From positions 62,001-126,000 of the forward strand of contig JAVBYJ010000005.1 of assembly GCA_030824075.1 (NCBI GenBank): a stretch of 64,000 nucleotides of DNA, read 5' to 3'. The position numbers and the translations under genes are program-made. Position 1 is the stretch's first letter. The number at the start of each line of letters is the position of its first letter. A model generated the notes under the pieces. That model was not told the origin of the DNA and ran no database searches. It saw only the letters and a list, made by a program, of their open reading frames with translations. This stretch comes from Geothrix sp. (lineage in GTDB: Bacteria > Acidobacteriota > Holophagae > Holophagales > Holophagaceae). Positions 55,383-63,384 of this stretch are shown one piece after another.

Positions 55383-56389
55383 ATTCTCCCGGCCAGATCC
55401 ACCACCAGTTCACACAGCCGCGCGGCGTAGCCGGTCTCGTTGTCATGCCAGCCGAAAACCTTCACGAAGCGAGGGCCGAGGGTCCTGGTCAGGTCCAGAT
55501 CCATGACCACGCTTTCACTCCGTCCCGTGATGTCACAGCTGACGGTATGGGGATCGGCGAGGGCGACGATGCCCCGCCAGGATCCCTGCGCGGCGGTTTC
55601 AAAGGCGGCGCGCAGGCTTGATACATCCGCATCGCGGCGCAGGGTGGCCACCAGGTCCACCAGGTTCACGCTGAGGGTGGGAACCCGCAGGGCCACGCCG
55701 TCGAAACCCGGAGGCAGGCCGGGCATGGCGCGGTGCAGGGCGCCGAAGGCGCTCGAGGTGGTGGGGATGATGCTCTGGAAGGCCGCGCGGGCCCGGCGGA
55801 GGTCCTTGTGGGGCCGGTCCAGCAGGCGCTGGTCATTGGTAACCACGTGGACGGTGCTCATGCCCGCGTGTTCAAGGCCGAAGGCGTCCTCCAGGATCCT
55901 GAGCATGGGCGCCGTGGCATGGGCGGTGCAGCTGGCGTTGGAGATGACGCGGTGCCGCCCCGGATCCAATTCGGCGCCGTTGACCGGGGCGATGACGGTG
56001 AGATCCGCGTCCGGACTGGGGGCGCTGATGACCACGTGGGAGACGCCGCCCTTCAAGTGGCGCCCCGCGTCATCCCGGCGGGTGAAGCGGCCACTGGCTT
56101 CTACCACCAGCCGGGTTTCGGCGGGGAAGGGAATTCCGGAGGGGTCCGGAGCATGAAAGAGGGGAATCCGCCGAGGTCCCAGCAGCAGGTAGTCCTGCCC
56201 CTCCTCCGTCAGGCCATCGATGGCCAGCCCGCTGTGGCCGTGGACGGAATCGCAGCGGAGCAGGTGCACCAGCTGATCGAGGGGGGCCGGGTCGTTCACG
56301 GCGCAGAGGAGCTCCGGCAGGGCGGCGCCCAGCCGGCGTATGGCGAGACGACCGATGCGGCCGAGGCCGTTGAGGGCGATGGCGGCCAT
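55379..56389 (-). CDS. GAPDH-like dehydrogenase, divergent, active-site Cys intact
   Basis: This 336-residue protein is in the GAPDH family: NGLGRIGRLA Rossmann motif (7-16), catalytic Cys154 in SNASCTAHATAP, His181 in STVHVVTND, and C-terminal HDNETGYAARL. Several usually fixed positions differ: CTTNC reads CTAHA, and the phosphate-binding TGAAKAV stretch reads SSAFGAL. It may therefore use another phosphorylated aldehyde, such as erythrose-4-phosphate, or be specialised. It starts 3 bp after the stop of the second GAPDH-like gene, in one operon. Confidence 0.9.
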   Translation of the reverse strand: MAAIALNGLGRIGRLAIRRLGAALPELLCAVNDPAPLDQLVHLLRCDSVHGHSGLAIDGLTEEGQDYLLLGPRRIPLFHAPDPSGIPFPAETRLVVEASGRFTRRDDAGRHLKGGVSHVVISAPSPDADLTVIAPVNGAELDPGRHRVISNASCTAHATAPMLRILEDAFGLEHAGMSTVHVVTNDQRLLDRPHKDLRRARAAFQSIIPTTSSAFGALHRAMPGLPPGFDGVALRVPTLSVNLVDLVATLRRDADVSSLRAAFETAAQGSWRGIVALADPHTVSCDITGRSESVVMDLDLTRTLGPRFVKVFGWHDNETGYAARLCELVVDLAGRI

Positions 56390-56392
56390 GGG

Positions 56393-57397
56393 CTAGATGC
56401 GTTCCAGGACGTGGAGACAGAGATCCTTCAGGCGGGCGGCGTAGCCAAATTCGTTGTCGTACCAGGCAAAGACCTTGACGAGCCGCGGCCCGAGCACCTT
56501 GGTCAGGTACGGGTCATAAAGGCTGCTGGCGCTGCTTCCCACAAGATCGGCGCTCACCAGCTCGGCATCCAGAATCTCGAGGTAGGGAGCGAGGGGCCCT
56601 GCGTCTGCAGCCTTCCGGAACGCGGCATGGATGGCCTCCAAAGGGGCGTCAGCCCGCAGGGTGGCCGTGAGGTCCAGGATGCTGACGTCCGGTGTGGGAA
56701 CGCGCACGGCGAGACCATCGAGCCGGCCCTCGAGATGGGGCAGCACCAGGCCGAGGGCCTTGGCGGCGCCGGTGCTGGTGGGGATCATGCTCAACGCGGC
56801 GGCTCGGGCTCGGCGCAGATCCTGGTGCGGCAGGTCCAAGATGCGCTGGTCATTGGTGTAGCTGTGGATCGTCGTCATGAATCCGAATTCAAGGCCGAAG
56901 GCATCGTCCAGCACCTTCACCACGGGGGCCAGGCCGTGCGTGGTGCCGCTGGCGTTGGAGATGACCTGGTCCTTGGCCAGATCCAGGGAACCTTCATTCA
57001 CGCCCATGACAATCGTGCGATCCGCGTCCGGACTGAGGGCGCTGAGGAGCACGTGGCGGACGCCGCCTTGCAGGTGCTGGGCGGCTTGGGCGCGCGCGGT
57101 GAACCTGCCGGTGCACTCGAGGACCACCTGGGCGCCCTGCGACCCGAAGGGGATGAGGCGGGGATCCTGTTCGGTGTAGACGCGGATGCGGCGACCATCC
57201 AGCACCAGGAAAGGGCCATCGGCAGCCACGGGGAAGTCCGCCCGGCCATGCACGGAGTCGTACTTCATCAAGTGGGCCAAGGTTGCGGCATCGGTGAGGT
57301 CGTTCACCGCCACGACGTGCACGTGGGGGACCTTCATCAGGTGCCGCAGCACCAACCGGCCGATCCGGCCCAGGCCATTGATGGCCACCTGCTTCAT
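56393..57397 (-). CDS. GAPDH paralog lacking the catalytic cysteine
   Basis: This 334-residue protein is close to canonical GAPDH: NGLGRIGRLV, SNDL-like VNDLTD, His178 in TTIHSYTND, TGAAKALGLVLP, YDNEFGYAARL. However, the nucleophile region reads SNASGTTHGLAP, so Gly151 (codon GGC) replaces the Cys of SNASCTTNCLAP. Without it the oxidative reaction through a thioester is impossible. The rest of the frame is intact and not decayed. It is the first gene of a pair with the Cys-containing GAPDH at 55379. A regulatory or structural partner role is possible. A one-base sequencing error (TGC to GGC) cannot be excluded, though the neighbouring N-to-H and C-to-G changes make it unlikely. Confidence 0.92.
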   Translation of the reverse strand: MKQVAINGLGRIGRLVLRHLMKVPHVHVVAVNDLTDAATLAHLMKYDSVHGRADFPVAADGPFLVLDGRRIRVYTEQDPRLIPFGSQGAQVVLECTGRFTARAQAAQHLQGGVRHVLLSALSPDADRTIVMGVNEGSLDLAKDQVISNASGTTHGLAPVVKVLDDAFGLEFGFMTTIHSYTNDQRILDLPHQDLRRARAAALSMIPTSTGAAKALGLVLPHLEGRLDGLAVRVPTPDVSILDLTATLRADAPLEAIHAAFRKAADAGPLAPYLEILDAELVSADLVGSSASSLYDPYLTKVLGPRLVKVFAWYDNEFGYAARLKDLCLHVLERI

Positions 57398-57448
57398 GGC
57401 GCCCTCCGAAACCTTGTTGTATCGGCCCAGGCCGATCCTGTCGAAACA

Positions 57449-57473
57449 AAAGCCCAGGGTCCGCCCGGGCTTT
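57449..57473 (-). terminator. Terminator of the Fis-type HTH gene
   Basis: On the minus strand AAAGCCCGGG pairs imperfectly with CCTGGGCTTT and is followed by TGTTTCG. It lies between the HTH gene and the GAPDH pair, suggesting separate transcription or attenuation. Confidence 0.7.
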
Positions 57474-57493
57474 GACAGATGGACAACAAGGAA

Positions 57494-57718
57494 TCAGCTG
57501 GCCATGCTCACGCGACGGAGGCGACTGGGCGGGGCCTCGAGCTTCTTGGCGAGGGTGTTCCGGTGGATGCCCAGTTCCCGGGCGGCCGCACTGTGGTTGC
57601 CCTCATGGGCCGCCAGGACCTCTTCAAGGTACACTCGCTCGAACTCGCGCCGCGCCAGCTCCAAGGGGATGCCGCCACGCACCATTTCGGCTACGAGGAT
57701 CCGCAGCTTTTCGCGCAT
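57494..57718 (-). CDS. Small Fis-type helix-turn-helix DNA-binding protein
   Basis: This 74-residue protein starts at ATG 57718 with GGAGAAGATGG upstream. Its C-terminal half is a Fis/NtrC-type HTH: VYLEEVLAAHEGNHSAAARELGIHRNTLAKKL. The short N-terminal helix would dimerise. Fis itself bends DNA and regulates growth genes; the similarity is limited to the HTH, so it could equally be a free-standing activator output domain. It lies just upstream of the GAPDH pair, behind a terminator, and divergent from pyruvate kinase. Confidence 0.85.
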   Translation of the reverse strand: MREKLRILVAEMVRGGIPLELARREFERVYLEEVLAAHEGNHSAAARELGIHRNTLAKKLEAPPSRLRRVSMAS

Positions 57719-57858
57719 TCCATCTTCTCCAAACACCGTATCGGGATCCTGAAGGTAGCACCCTGGTGACACGAGGGAAAGCTCCGTGACATCATCGAAA
57801 CGCAGGCGCAGACTGTGGAAAAGTGTGTGGAATGCCTGTGCAGGAAACGGGGGACGAT

Positions 57859-59280
57859 GTGCGCAAGACCAAACTCGTGATGACCTTGGGCCCGGCCCTC
57901 ATGGAAGGAGACCGGCTGCGGGAAGCCCTCCGAGAGGCCGACGCGGTCCGTTTGAATGCCAGCCATGGCGATCCTGAATCCCGGGCAGAGGCGCTTCTGA
58001 AGGTGCGCGCCCTGGCATTGGAGCTTGGGCGGTCAATACCAGTGTTCCTTGACCTGCAGGGCCCCAAATGGCGCATCGGTCTGCTGGAGGCGCCGCTGGA
58101 TCTGGTGGAAGGCAGCGAGGGTGTCTTCTATTCACCCGGAAGCCCTGTGCCCCAAGGATTCGCCTGGGCGGCTCCCCTGCCGCATCCCGAACTCTTCGAG
58201 GGCGCCGAACCCGGCCAGCACTGGCTTCTGGACGACGGCGCCATCACGGTGAAAATCCTCGCCAAGGGGGTGGACATCCTGAAGGCCCAGGTGGTGATCG
58301 GTGGCCCCCTGAAGGCGCGCAAGGGCATCCATCCCATCGGGATGGACATCAACATGGATCCCCTCACCGAGAAGGATCACGTCGACATCCGGTGGGGCGT
58401 CGAACACGACGTGGACCTCTTCGCCCAGAGCTTCGTGCGCCGGGCCTCCGATGTGCAGCAACTTCAGGCCATCATCCAGCACCTGGGCGGCACCCAGCCC
58501 ATCATCGCCAAGATCGAGCATCCTACAGCCCTGGCGCACCTCGGGGAGATCCTCGAGGTCTCCTGGGGCGTGATGGTGGCCCGGGGTGACCTGGGCGTGG
58601 AATTGGGCGTGGAGCGCGTCCCCACCCTCCAGAAGCAGATCATCAAGGCCGCGCGACGTGCTCTGAAGCCCGTGATCACGGCCACCCAGATGCTGGAGAG
58701 CATGATCGAGCACGCCCAGCCCACCCGGGCCGAAGCCAGTGATGTGGCCAACGCGATCTGGGATGGCACCGATGCGGTGATGCTGAGCGCCGAGAGTGCC
58801 TCGGGGGCCCATCCCGTCGAGGCCGTCAAATGGCTGGCCCGCATCGCCACGGAGGCCGACGCCAACGTGAAGCAGCGCACGCCCACCCTTCCCGATGAAC
58901 TGGCGGAGAAGGTGCTGGCCCGCACCGACATCTCCGTGGCCTTCGCGGCCTGCCGAACGGCCGATGAGATCAATGCCCGCTGGATCGTCGCTTTCACGGA
59001 AGGTGGCGGCACGGCTCGCATGGTGAGCCGCCTGGCGGGCCGCACCCCGGTGCTGGGTGCGACCGTGGACGAGCTGACTGCCCGCCGCATGGGGCTCCTG
59101 CGCGGGGTGACCGCGCTCATCATTCCCCGGGTCAGCAGCACGGACGAGATGGTCGAAGTGGTCCGGGCGCTGCTCATCGCCAAGCATGAGGTGGGAACCT
59201 TCGACCGCGTGGTCATGACCATGGGGCTCCCCCTATGGAAGACCGGTACCACCAACACCATGAAGGTGATGACGTTCTGA
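57859..59280 (+). CDS. pyk: Pyruvate kinase
   Basis: This protein of about 473 residues has the pyruvate kinase motifs VRLNASHG, DLQGPKWRIG, DDGAI, the catalytic Lys in IIAKIEHPTAL, and the metal-binding Glu/Asp in VARGDLGVELGVERVP. MLESMIEHAQPTRAEASDVANAIWDGTDAVMLS and a C-terminal allosteric-type domain follow. It makes pyruvate and ATP from phosphoenolpyruvate. GTG 57859 with GGGGGAC upstream yields the usual MRKTKLVMTLGP start. ATG 57832 or GTG 57823 would add 9-12 residues. The DinB gene follows 11 bp downstream. Confidence 0.95.
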   Translation: MRKTKLVMTLGPALMEGDRLREALREADAVRLNASHGDPESRAEALLKVRALALELGRSIPVFLDLQGPKWRIGLLEAPLDLVEGSEGVFYSPGSPVPQGFAWAAPLPHPELFEGAEPGQHWLLDDGAITVKILAKGVDILKAQVVIGGPLKARKGIHPIGMDINMDPLTEKDHVDIRWGVEHDVDLFAQSFVRRASDVQQLQAIIQHLGGTQPIIAKIEHPTALAHLGEILEVSWGVMVARGDLGVELGVERVPTLQKQIIKAARRALKPVITATQMLESMIEHAQPTRAEASDVANAIWDGTDAVMLSAESASGAHPVEAVKWLARIATEADANVKQRTPTLPDELAEKVLARTDISVAFAACRTADEINARWIVAFTEGGGTARMVSRLAGRTPVLGATVDELTARRMGLLRGVTALIIPRVSSTDEMVEVVRALLIAKHEVGTFDRVVMTMGLPLWKTGTTNTMKVMTF

Positions 59281-59291
59281 AGGGAGCCCCC

Positions 59292-59819
59292 ATGAGCCTC
59301 GCTCGACCCCTGCTTGGCCAATACCCCGAGGCCTATGCGCCCTACCTCCTCGCCGCGCCGGAAGGCGATGTGGTCGCGCTGCTCCAGGCCCAGTTGGCCG
59401 ACGTGACCAGCCTTTTCGCGGGGCTTTCGGAGACCCAGGGAGCCTATCGCTATGCCCCCGGGAAATGGAGTTTCAAGGGCCTGCTTCAGCACCTGAGCGA
59501 CGCTGAACGCATCTTCGCCTACCGTTGTTTGCGTATCGGAAGGGGCGACAGCACGCCCCTCCCGGGCTTCGACGAGGAGGCCTACGCCACGGAGTCCCTG
59601 GCGGATGAACGCGCCCTGGCGGAGCTGCTGGCTGACTTCAGAGCGGTGCGCACAGCCAGCCTGACGCTGTTTAGAAGCTTGCCGGAAGCCGCCTGGGGCC
59701 GCGAGGGCACGACCAACGGCCGGGCCATCACCGCCCGATGCCTCCCCTTCATCTGCCTCGGCCACGCGGCCCACCACCTTGCGGTCATCCGGGAGCGCTA
59801 CTTGCCCGGACTGACATAG
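59292..59819 (+). CDS. DinB family (DUF664-like) metal-binding four-helix protein
   Basis: This 175-residue protein matches the DinB/YfiT superfamily, with likely metal histidines in LLQHLSDAERIFAYR (His66) and in LGHAAHHLAVIRERY near the C-terminus. Members are thiol-dependent S-transferases or of unknown function. GGGAG lies seven bases before ATG 59292. It lies 11 bp after pyk, probably in one transcript. Its 3' end overlaps the convergent small gene by 22 bp. Confidence 0.9.
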   Translation: MSLARPLLGQYPEAYAPYLLAAPEGDVVALLQAQLADVTSLFAGLSETQGAYRYAPGKWSFKGLLQHLSDAERIFAYRCLRIGRGDSTPLPGFDEEAYATESLADERALAELLADFRAVRTASLTLFRSLPEAAWGREGTTNGRAITARCLPFICLGHAAHHLAVIRERYLPGLT

Positions 59820-60094
59820 CCTTCCCAGTCCCGGAAAGCCGAAGCCAGGCGCTCCAGTTGGGTTGTCTCCGTGGTGCGGAAGCGGCTCACCAGCTTCCAC
59901 CCCTGAGCCACCTTCTGGTAGCGGTGCAGCCACAGGAAGGGCCCGTCCCACTCACCCTCGGGATCGGTCTTGGTCTTGACGAGGAAGGCCACCGTGGTCC
60001 AGGGACCGCGCGCGAGGAAGCACCGGCCCAGCTCCTGGATACCCGCCTCCTCGTCAGAATCCAGCACCAGATCATCGAGATCATGCACGATCAT
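59798..60094 (-). CDS. Hypothetical protein, 98 residues
   Basis: This small soluble protein begins with an acidic segment (MIVHDLDDLVLDSDEEAG) and contains aromatic clusters (GPFLWLHRYQK, AFRDWEGYV). I recognise no family. The frame runs antisense to the end of the DinB gene for 22 bp, and its composition looks like a real protein rather than a shadow. Function unknown. Confidence 0.6.
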   Translation of the reverse strand: MIVHDLDDLVLDSDEEAGIQELGRCFLARGPWTTVAFLVKTKTDPEGEWDGPFLWLHRYQKVAQGWKLVSRFRTTETTQLERLASAFRDWEGYVSPGK

Positions 60095-60143
60095 GGGAAC
60101 ACCTCTGACAGTTCCCCCATCCTATCTCTCTAGAGGCACGTTC

Positions 60144-60308
60144 ATGGAAAAGCTCATGGGTTTTGTGGGGGCCACGGTGGGAAGCCTGGTGGGCTGGTAT
60201 CTGGGTGCGCTGGTCGGGTTCATGACCGGCGTGATCCTCAGCATGGTGGGCACGGGCGTCGGGCTTTGGGCTGGGCGACGGGTGACGCAGCGGTGGCTGG
60301 AGTCCTGA
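60144..60308 (+). CDS. Small membrane protein with glycine-zipper helix
   Basis: This 54-residue protein is almost all membrane helix: GFVGATVGSLVGWYLGALVGFMTGVILSM shows Gly spaced every four to seven residues. A basic tail, GRRVTQRW, follows. GAGG lies upstream of ATG 60144. Such Gly-zipper proteins may oligomerise in the membrane; no specific family is recognised. It lies just before cinA. Confidence 0.65.
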   Translation: MEKLMGFVGATVGSLVGWYLGALVGFMTGVILSMVGTGVGLWAGRRVTQRWLES

Positions 60309-60350
60309 GTCGTTTTGAGCTTTCGCCGTCTCCGTGGTTCCATTCCAGTC

Positions 60351-61580
60351 ATGCGCATCGAATGCATCGCCATCGGAACTGAACTGCTCACCACGCGCCG
60401 CGTGGACACCAATTCCGTCTGGCTGGGCGAGCGGCTGGCATCCATGGGGTTGGGCTTCGGCCGCAAGACCGTCGTGGGGGACAGCCGGGAGGACCTGGCG
60501 GGACTCTTCCGCGAAGCGCTGGGCCGCTCGGACCTGATTCTCACCACCGGCGGACTCGGACCCACCTTCGACGACTTCACGAAGGAGCTCTTCGCCGAGA
60601 TTCTCGGGGCGGATCTGGCAGAGGACGCCGGCAGCCGCGCAGACATGATGACTTTCTACGCCGCCCGCAACCGCGTTCCGCCGCAGGTGAATTTCAAGCA
60701 GGCCCTCATCCCGGTGGGCGCCGAGCCCCTGCGCAACCCTGTGGGGACGGCTCCCGGTATCTGGTGGCTGGATCCTCCTGGGCATCCGGGCGTGCGGATC
60801 GTGATGCTGCCCGGCGTGCCCCGGGAGATGAAGCGCATGTGGGAGGAACAGGTCGAACCGCGCCTCCGCCCGTTGGCAGGAAAGGCGGTGCACACGCTCC
60901 GGATGGTGGTGGCCGGTGTGCCGGAGAGCAACCTGGATGAGCGCACCCAGGTGGTCCGCCAGCAACACGGTCACCTCGACTGGACGATTCTCGCCAACCT
61001 CTCCCAGGTGGAACTGCTGGCCCGGGGTCCGGACCCCGCGGCGTTGGAGGCCGCCCGTACGGATTTCAAACCGGTGCTGGGCACCGATCTGGTCAGCGTG
61101 GGGGACGGCAACCTGGAGGATGCGGTCCTGGACCTGCTCAAGGCCCGGGGAGAAACCCTGGCGGTGGCGGAGAGCATGTCCGGTGGATTACTGGCCTCGC
61201 GCCTCACGGCCATTCCTGGTGCCAGCGCCGCGTTCCTGGGCGGCGCCATTGTCTATACCGTGAAAGCGAAAGCCGCCTTCCTCGGCCTGGACCCGAGTTG
61301 GCTTCGAACGGTGGGTACGGTGTCGGAAGCCTGCGCCAGCGCCATGGCCGAGGCCGCACGTCAGCGTCTGGGCGCCACCTGGGGCCTGGGGATCTGCGGG
61401 AATGCGGGTCCAGGTACCGAGGGCGGGGCTCCGGTGGGGACGACCTTCATCGTGCTGGCCGGCCCGGATGGCACGGTGGTCCGATCGCCCACCCTGGCCG
61501 GTGATCGGGCGGAGGTGCAACTGCGCAGCACGGCACTGGCGTTGGATCTGCTGCGGCGTCAGATGCTCCTGCTAGGCTGA
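60351..61580 (+). CDS. cinA: CinA-like protein (molybdopterin-binding plus NMN amidohydrolase domains)
   Basis: This 409-residue protein has the CinA N-terminal domain (IAIGTELLTTRRVDTNSVWL, TTGGLGPTFDD, LPGVPREMKRM) and the C-terminal amidohydrolase domain (LAVAESMSGGLLASRLTAIPGAS, GICGNAGPGTEGGAPVGT). The C-terminal part deamidates nicotinamide mononucleotide in NAD recycling; the N-terminal part is an ADP-ribose pyrophosphatase in some species. The usual ESCTGG motif reads ESMSGG here, a Cys-to-Met change beside the catalytic Ser region. ATG 60351 is chosen over the upstream TTG. Confidence 0.93.
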   Translation: MRIECIAIGTELLTTRRVDTNSVWLGERLASMGLGFGRKTVVGDSREDLAGLFREALGRSDLILTTGGLGPTFDDFTKELFAEILGADLAEDAGSRADMMTFYAARNRVPPQVNFKQALIPVGAEPLRNPVGTAPGIWWLDPPGHPGVRIVMLPGVPREMKRMWEEQVEPRLRPLAGKAVHTLRMVVAGVPESNLDERTQVVRQQHGHLDWTILANLSQVELLARGPDPAALEAARTDFKPVLGTDLVSVGDGNLEDAVLDLLKARGETLAVAESMSGGLLASRLTAIPGASAAFLGGAIVYTVKAKAAFLGLDPSWLRTVGTVSEACASAMAEAARQRLGATWGLGICGNAGPGTEGGAPVGTTFIVLAGPDGTVVRSPTLAGDRAEVQLRSTALALDLLRRQMLLLG

Positions 61581-61701
61581 AAGTATTAAACGAGTCATAT
61601 CAATCATTGTGCAAAAAACATACTTCATTGTTGATTGAATCAATATCAATGGCGCCCATGTTTGCCCTTGGGGATCTCAAAGGATCCGAAGGAGGTGCAG
61701 C
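61581..61701 (+). promoter_or_regulatory. AT-rich upstream region with a 13-bp palindrome
   Basis: This 121-bp gap before the DUF5666 gene is unusually AT-rich. It contains the perfect palindrome TTGATTGAATCAA (61631-61643), a possible operator. GGAGGTGCAGC precedes ATG 61702. A promoter likely lies here, but no -35/-10 pair is certain. Confidence 0.4.
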
Positions 61702-62661
61702 ATGGCAAGAAGGTTCTGGCAGACCCTGATGACTGGACTGGTAGCCTTGGCCCTGGCCTGCGGTGGCCGGAGCAGTCGTCCGACGTTTGTGTCACCCTCC
61801 CCATCGTTCACGGTGGCTGTATCCGGAGTGGTCGCGGGGGCCTCGGGCGCCCTGTTCTTCAACCGCCAACCGCTGCACACGGGCAGCGCCCTCGTCACGG
61901 CCCAGGGCAGGCCCTCCACACCCTCGAAGATCCAGCCTGGAACGGTGATCCAGGGCGCGGCCACAAAGACGTCCGAGGGCTACCAGCTGCAGTCGGCGGA
62001 TGTGCATCATGAGTTGGAAGGCGTCATTGATGGTGTGGACCTGGTGGGATCGAGGTTGATCATCCTGGGGCAGGCCGTGAAGGTGGATGCCCTCACTGTG
62101 ATGGAGGAAGAGGGTCCCGGGGAGGCCTACGCCAGACTCACGCTCGCGCAGCTGAAAGCCGGTGACCGGGTCGAAGTCTATGGTTCCCTCGCCCTGGAGG
62201 GCCCGGTACTCGCCACCCGGATCGAGCGGGAACCTGCCTCAGCCAGGGACGAGGCGTCCTGCCACGGCCTGGTCAGCGCGCTGGACAGCGCCGCGAAGAC
62301 CTTCCTGGCCGGGGGTCGCACCGTGTCCTACAGCGCGGCCATGGTCACCGGGGCCCTTGTGAACGGTGCCAGGGTCGAGCTCCACGGCACGGCCTCCGGC
62401 AAGAGCCTCGCTGCCACCTGGGTGAAGGTGGAGATGAGCCGGGAGGGTCTGGCCGATTCCGAATGGGAGGTGTGCGGAACCATCAGTGGCCTCGATCCCG
62501 CGGCGAAGACCTTCATGCTGATGTCGCACAAGATGGATTACAGCCTGGCCAAGGTGGAGGGAACCTTGGTGAACGGGGCCAGGGTGGGAGTCGCAGGCAG
62601 GCGGGATGCGGACGAAGTCCCCGTCCTGAGGGTCCGCGAAATCGAGAACTCCGGAGCCTGA
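61702..62661 (+). CDS. Lipoprotein with DUF5666-like repeats
   Basis: This 319-residue protein has a lipoprotein signal peptide with lipobox LALAC (Cys20). It then shows three OB-like repeats: LEGVIDGVDLVGSRLIILGQAVKVDA (about 105-130), CHGLVSALDSAAKTFLAGGRTVSY (about 185-210), CGTISGLDPAAKTFMLMSHKMDYS (about 255-280). Each is followed by a LVNGARVEL or GDRVEVYG strand, as in the DUF5666 family. The family is of unknown function. It would sit at a membrane face of the envelope. Confidence 0.85.
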   Translation: MARRFWQTLMTGLVALALACGGRSSRPTFVSPSPSFTVAVSGVVAGASGALFFNRQPLHTGSALVTAQGRPSTPSKIQPGTVIQGAATKTSEGYQLQSADVHHELEGVIDGVDLVGSRLIILGQAVKVDALTVMEEEGPGEAYARLTLAQLKAGDRVEVYGSLALEGPVLATRIEREPASARDEASCHGLVSALDSAAKTFLAGGRTVSYSAAMVTGALVNGARVELHGTASGKSLAATWVKVEMSREGLADSEWEVCGTISGLDPAAKTFMLMSHKMDYSLAKVEGTLVNGARVGVAGRRDADEVPVLRVREIENSGA

Positions 62662-62751
62662 TTGACCCATGGCCTGACGATGGGGGCTGAGGCGGCCACG
62701 GCGGTTCCGGCCCTCCCTGCGGAAGGGCGCGGGTGCTGATAACCTGCGGGG

Positions 62752-63384
62752 ATGACACCAGTTCCTCTTCCCACCCTGATCCTTTGGTGCCTTGGCGCCT
62801 TTCTGTGCGGCAGCATCCCCTTCGGTCTTGTGCTGGTGAAGCTGGCCGGGAAGGGGGATGTCCGGGAGCACGGCAGCGGGAACATCGGCGCCACCAATGT
62901 CAGCCGCGTGGGCGGCAAGGCCCTGGGCATCGTCACCCTGCTGCTGGACATCCTGAAAGGGTTCCTGCCGGTCTACCTGGCGAAGCAATTCAGTCTCGGG
63001 GAATCGGCACTGTCGATGCTCGCTCTTTTCGCCGTGCTGGGCCACGTGTTCACACCCTGGCTGAAATTCCAGGGCGGGAAGGGGGTGGCCACGGCCTTGG
63101 GTGTCGCGCTGGCCTTCCGGGCGGCCATGGTGCTACCGGCCCTGGGCGTGTTCATCGTGCTGGTGCTGGCCTTCCGCTACGTGAGCCTGGGCAGCGTGAT
63201 GGCCGCCATGGCCTTGCCGTTCGTCCTGCTCTGGAAAGGCGCCACGCCCCTGGTCATTCTCTTGTGGGTGGACATTTCGTTCATCGTCATCGCCAAGCAC
63301 CACGAGAACATCCGCCGCCTCCTGAAAGGCACCGAGTCACCCCTCTGGGGCACGAAAAAGGAGGGGAACCATGTCCAGGGCTGA
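62752..63384 (+). CDS. plsY: Glycerol-3-phosphate acyltransferase PlsY
   Basis: This 210-residue integral membrane enzyme transfers acyl from acyl phosphate to glycerol-3-phosphate, the first step of phospholipid synthesis. The three PlsY loops are present: GSIPFGLVLVKLAGKGDVREHGSGNIGATN, FKFQGGKGVAT-like LKFQGGKGVATALG, and a C-terminal KHHENIRRLLKGTE. It overlaps gpsA by 14 bp, so substrate supply and use are coupled in one operon. Confidence 0.95.
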   Translation: MTPVPLPTLILWCLGAFLCGSIPFGLVLVKLAGKGDVREHGSGNIGATNVSRVGGKALGIVTLLLDILKGFLPVYLAKQFSLGESALSMLALFAVLGHVFTPWLKFQGGKGVATALGVALAFRAAMVLPALGVFIVLVLAFRYVSLGSVMAAMALPFVLLWKGATPLVILLWVDISFIVIAKHHENIRRLLKGTESPLWGTKKEGNHVQG

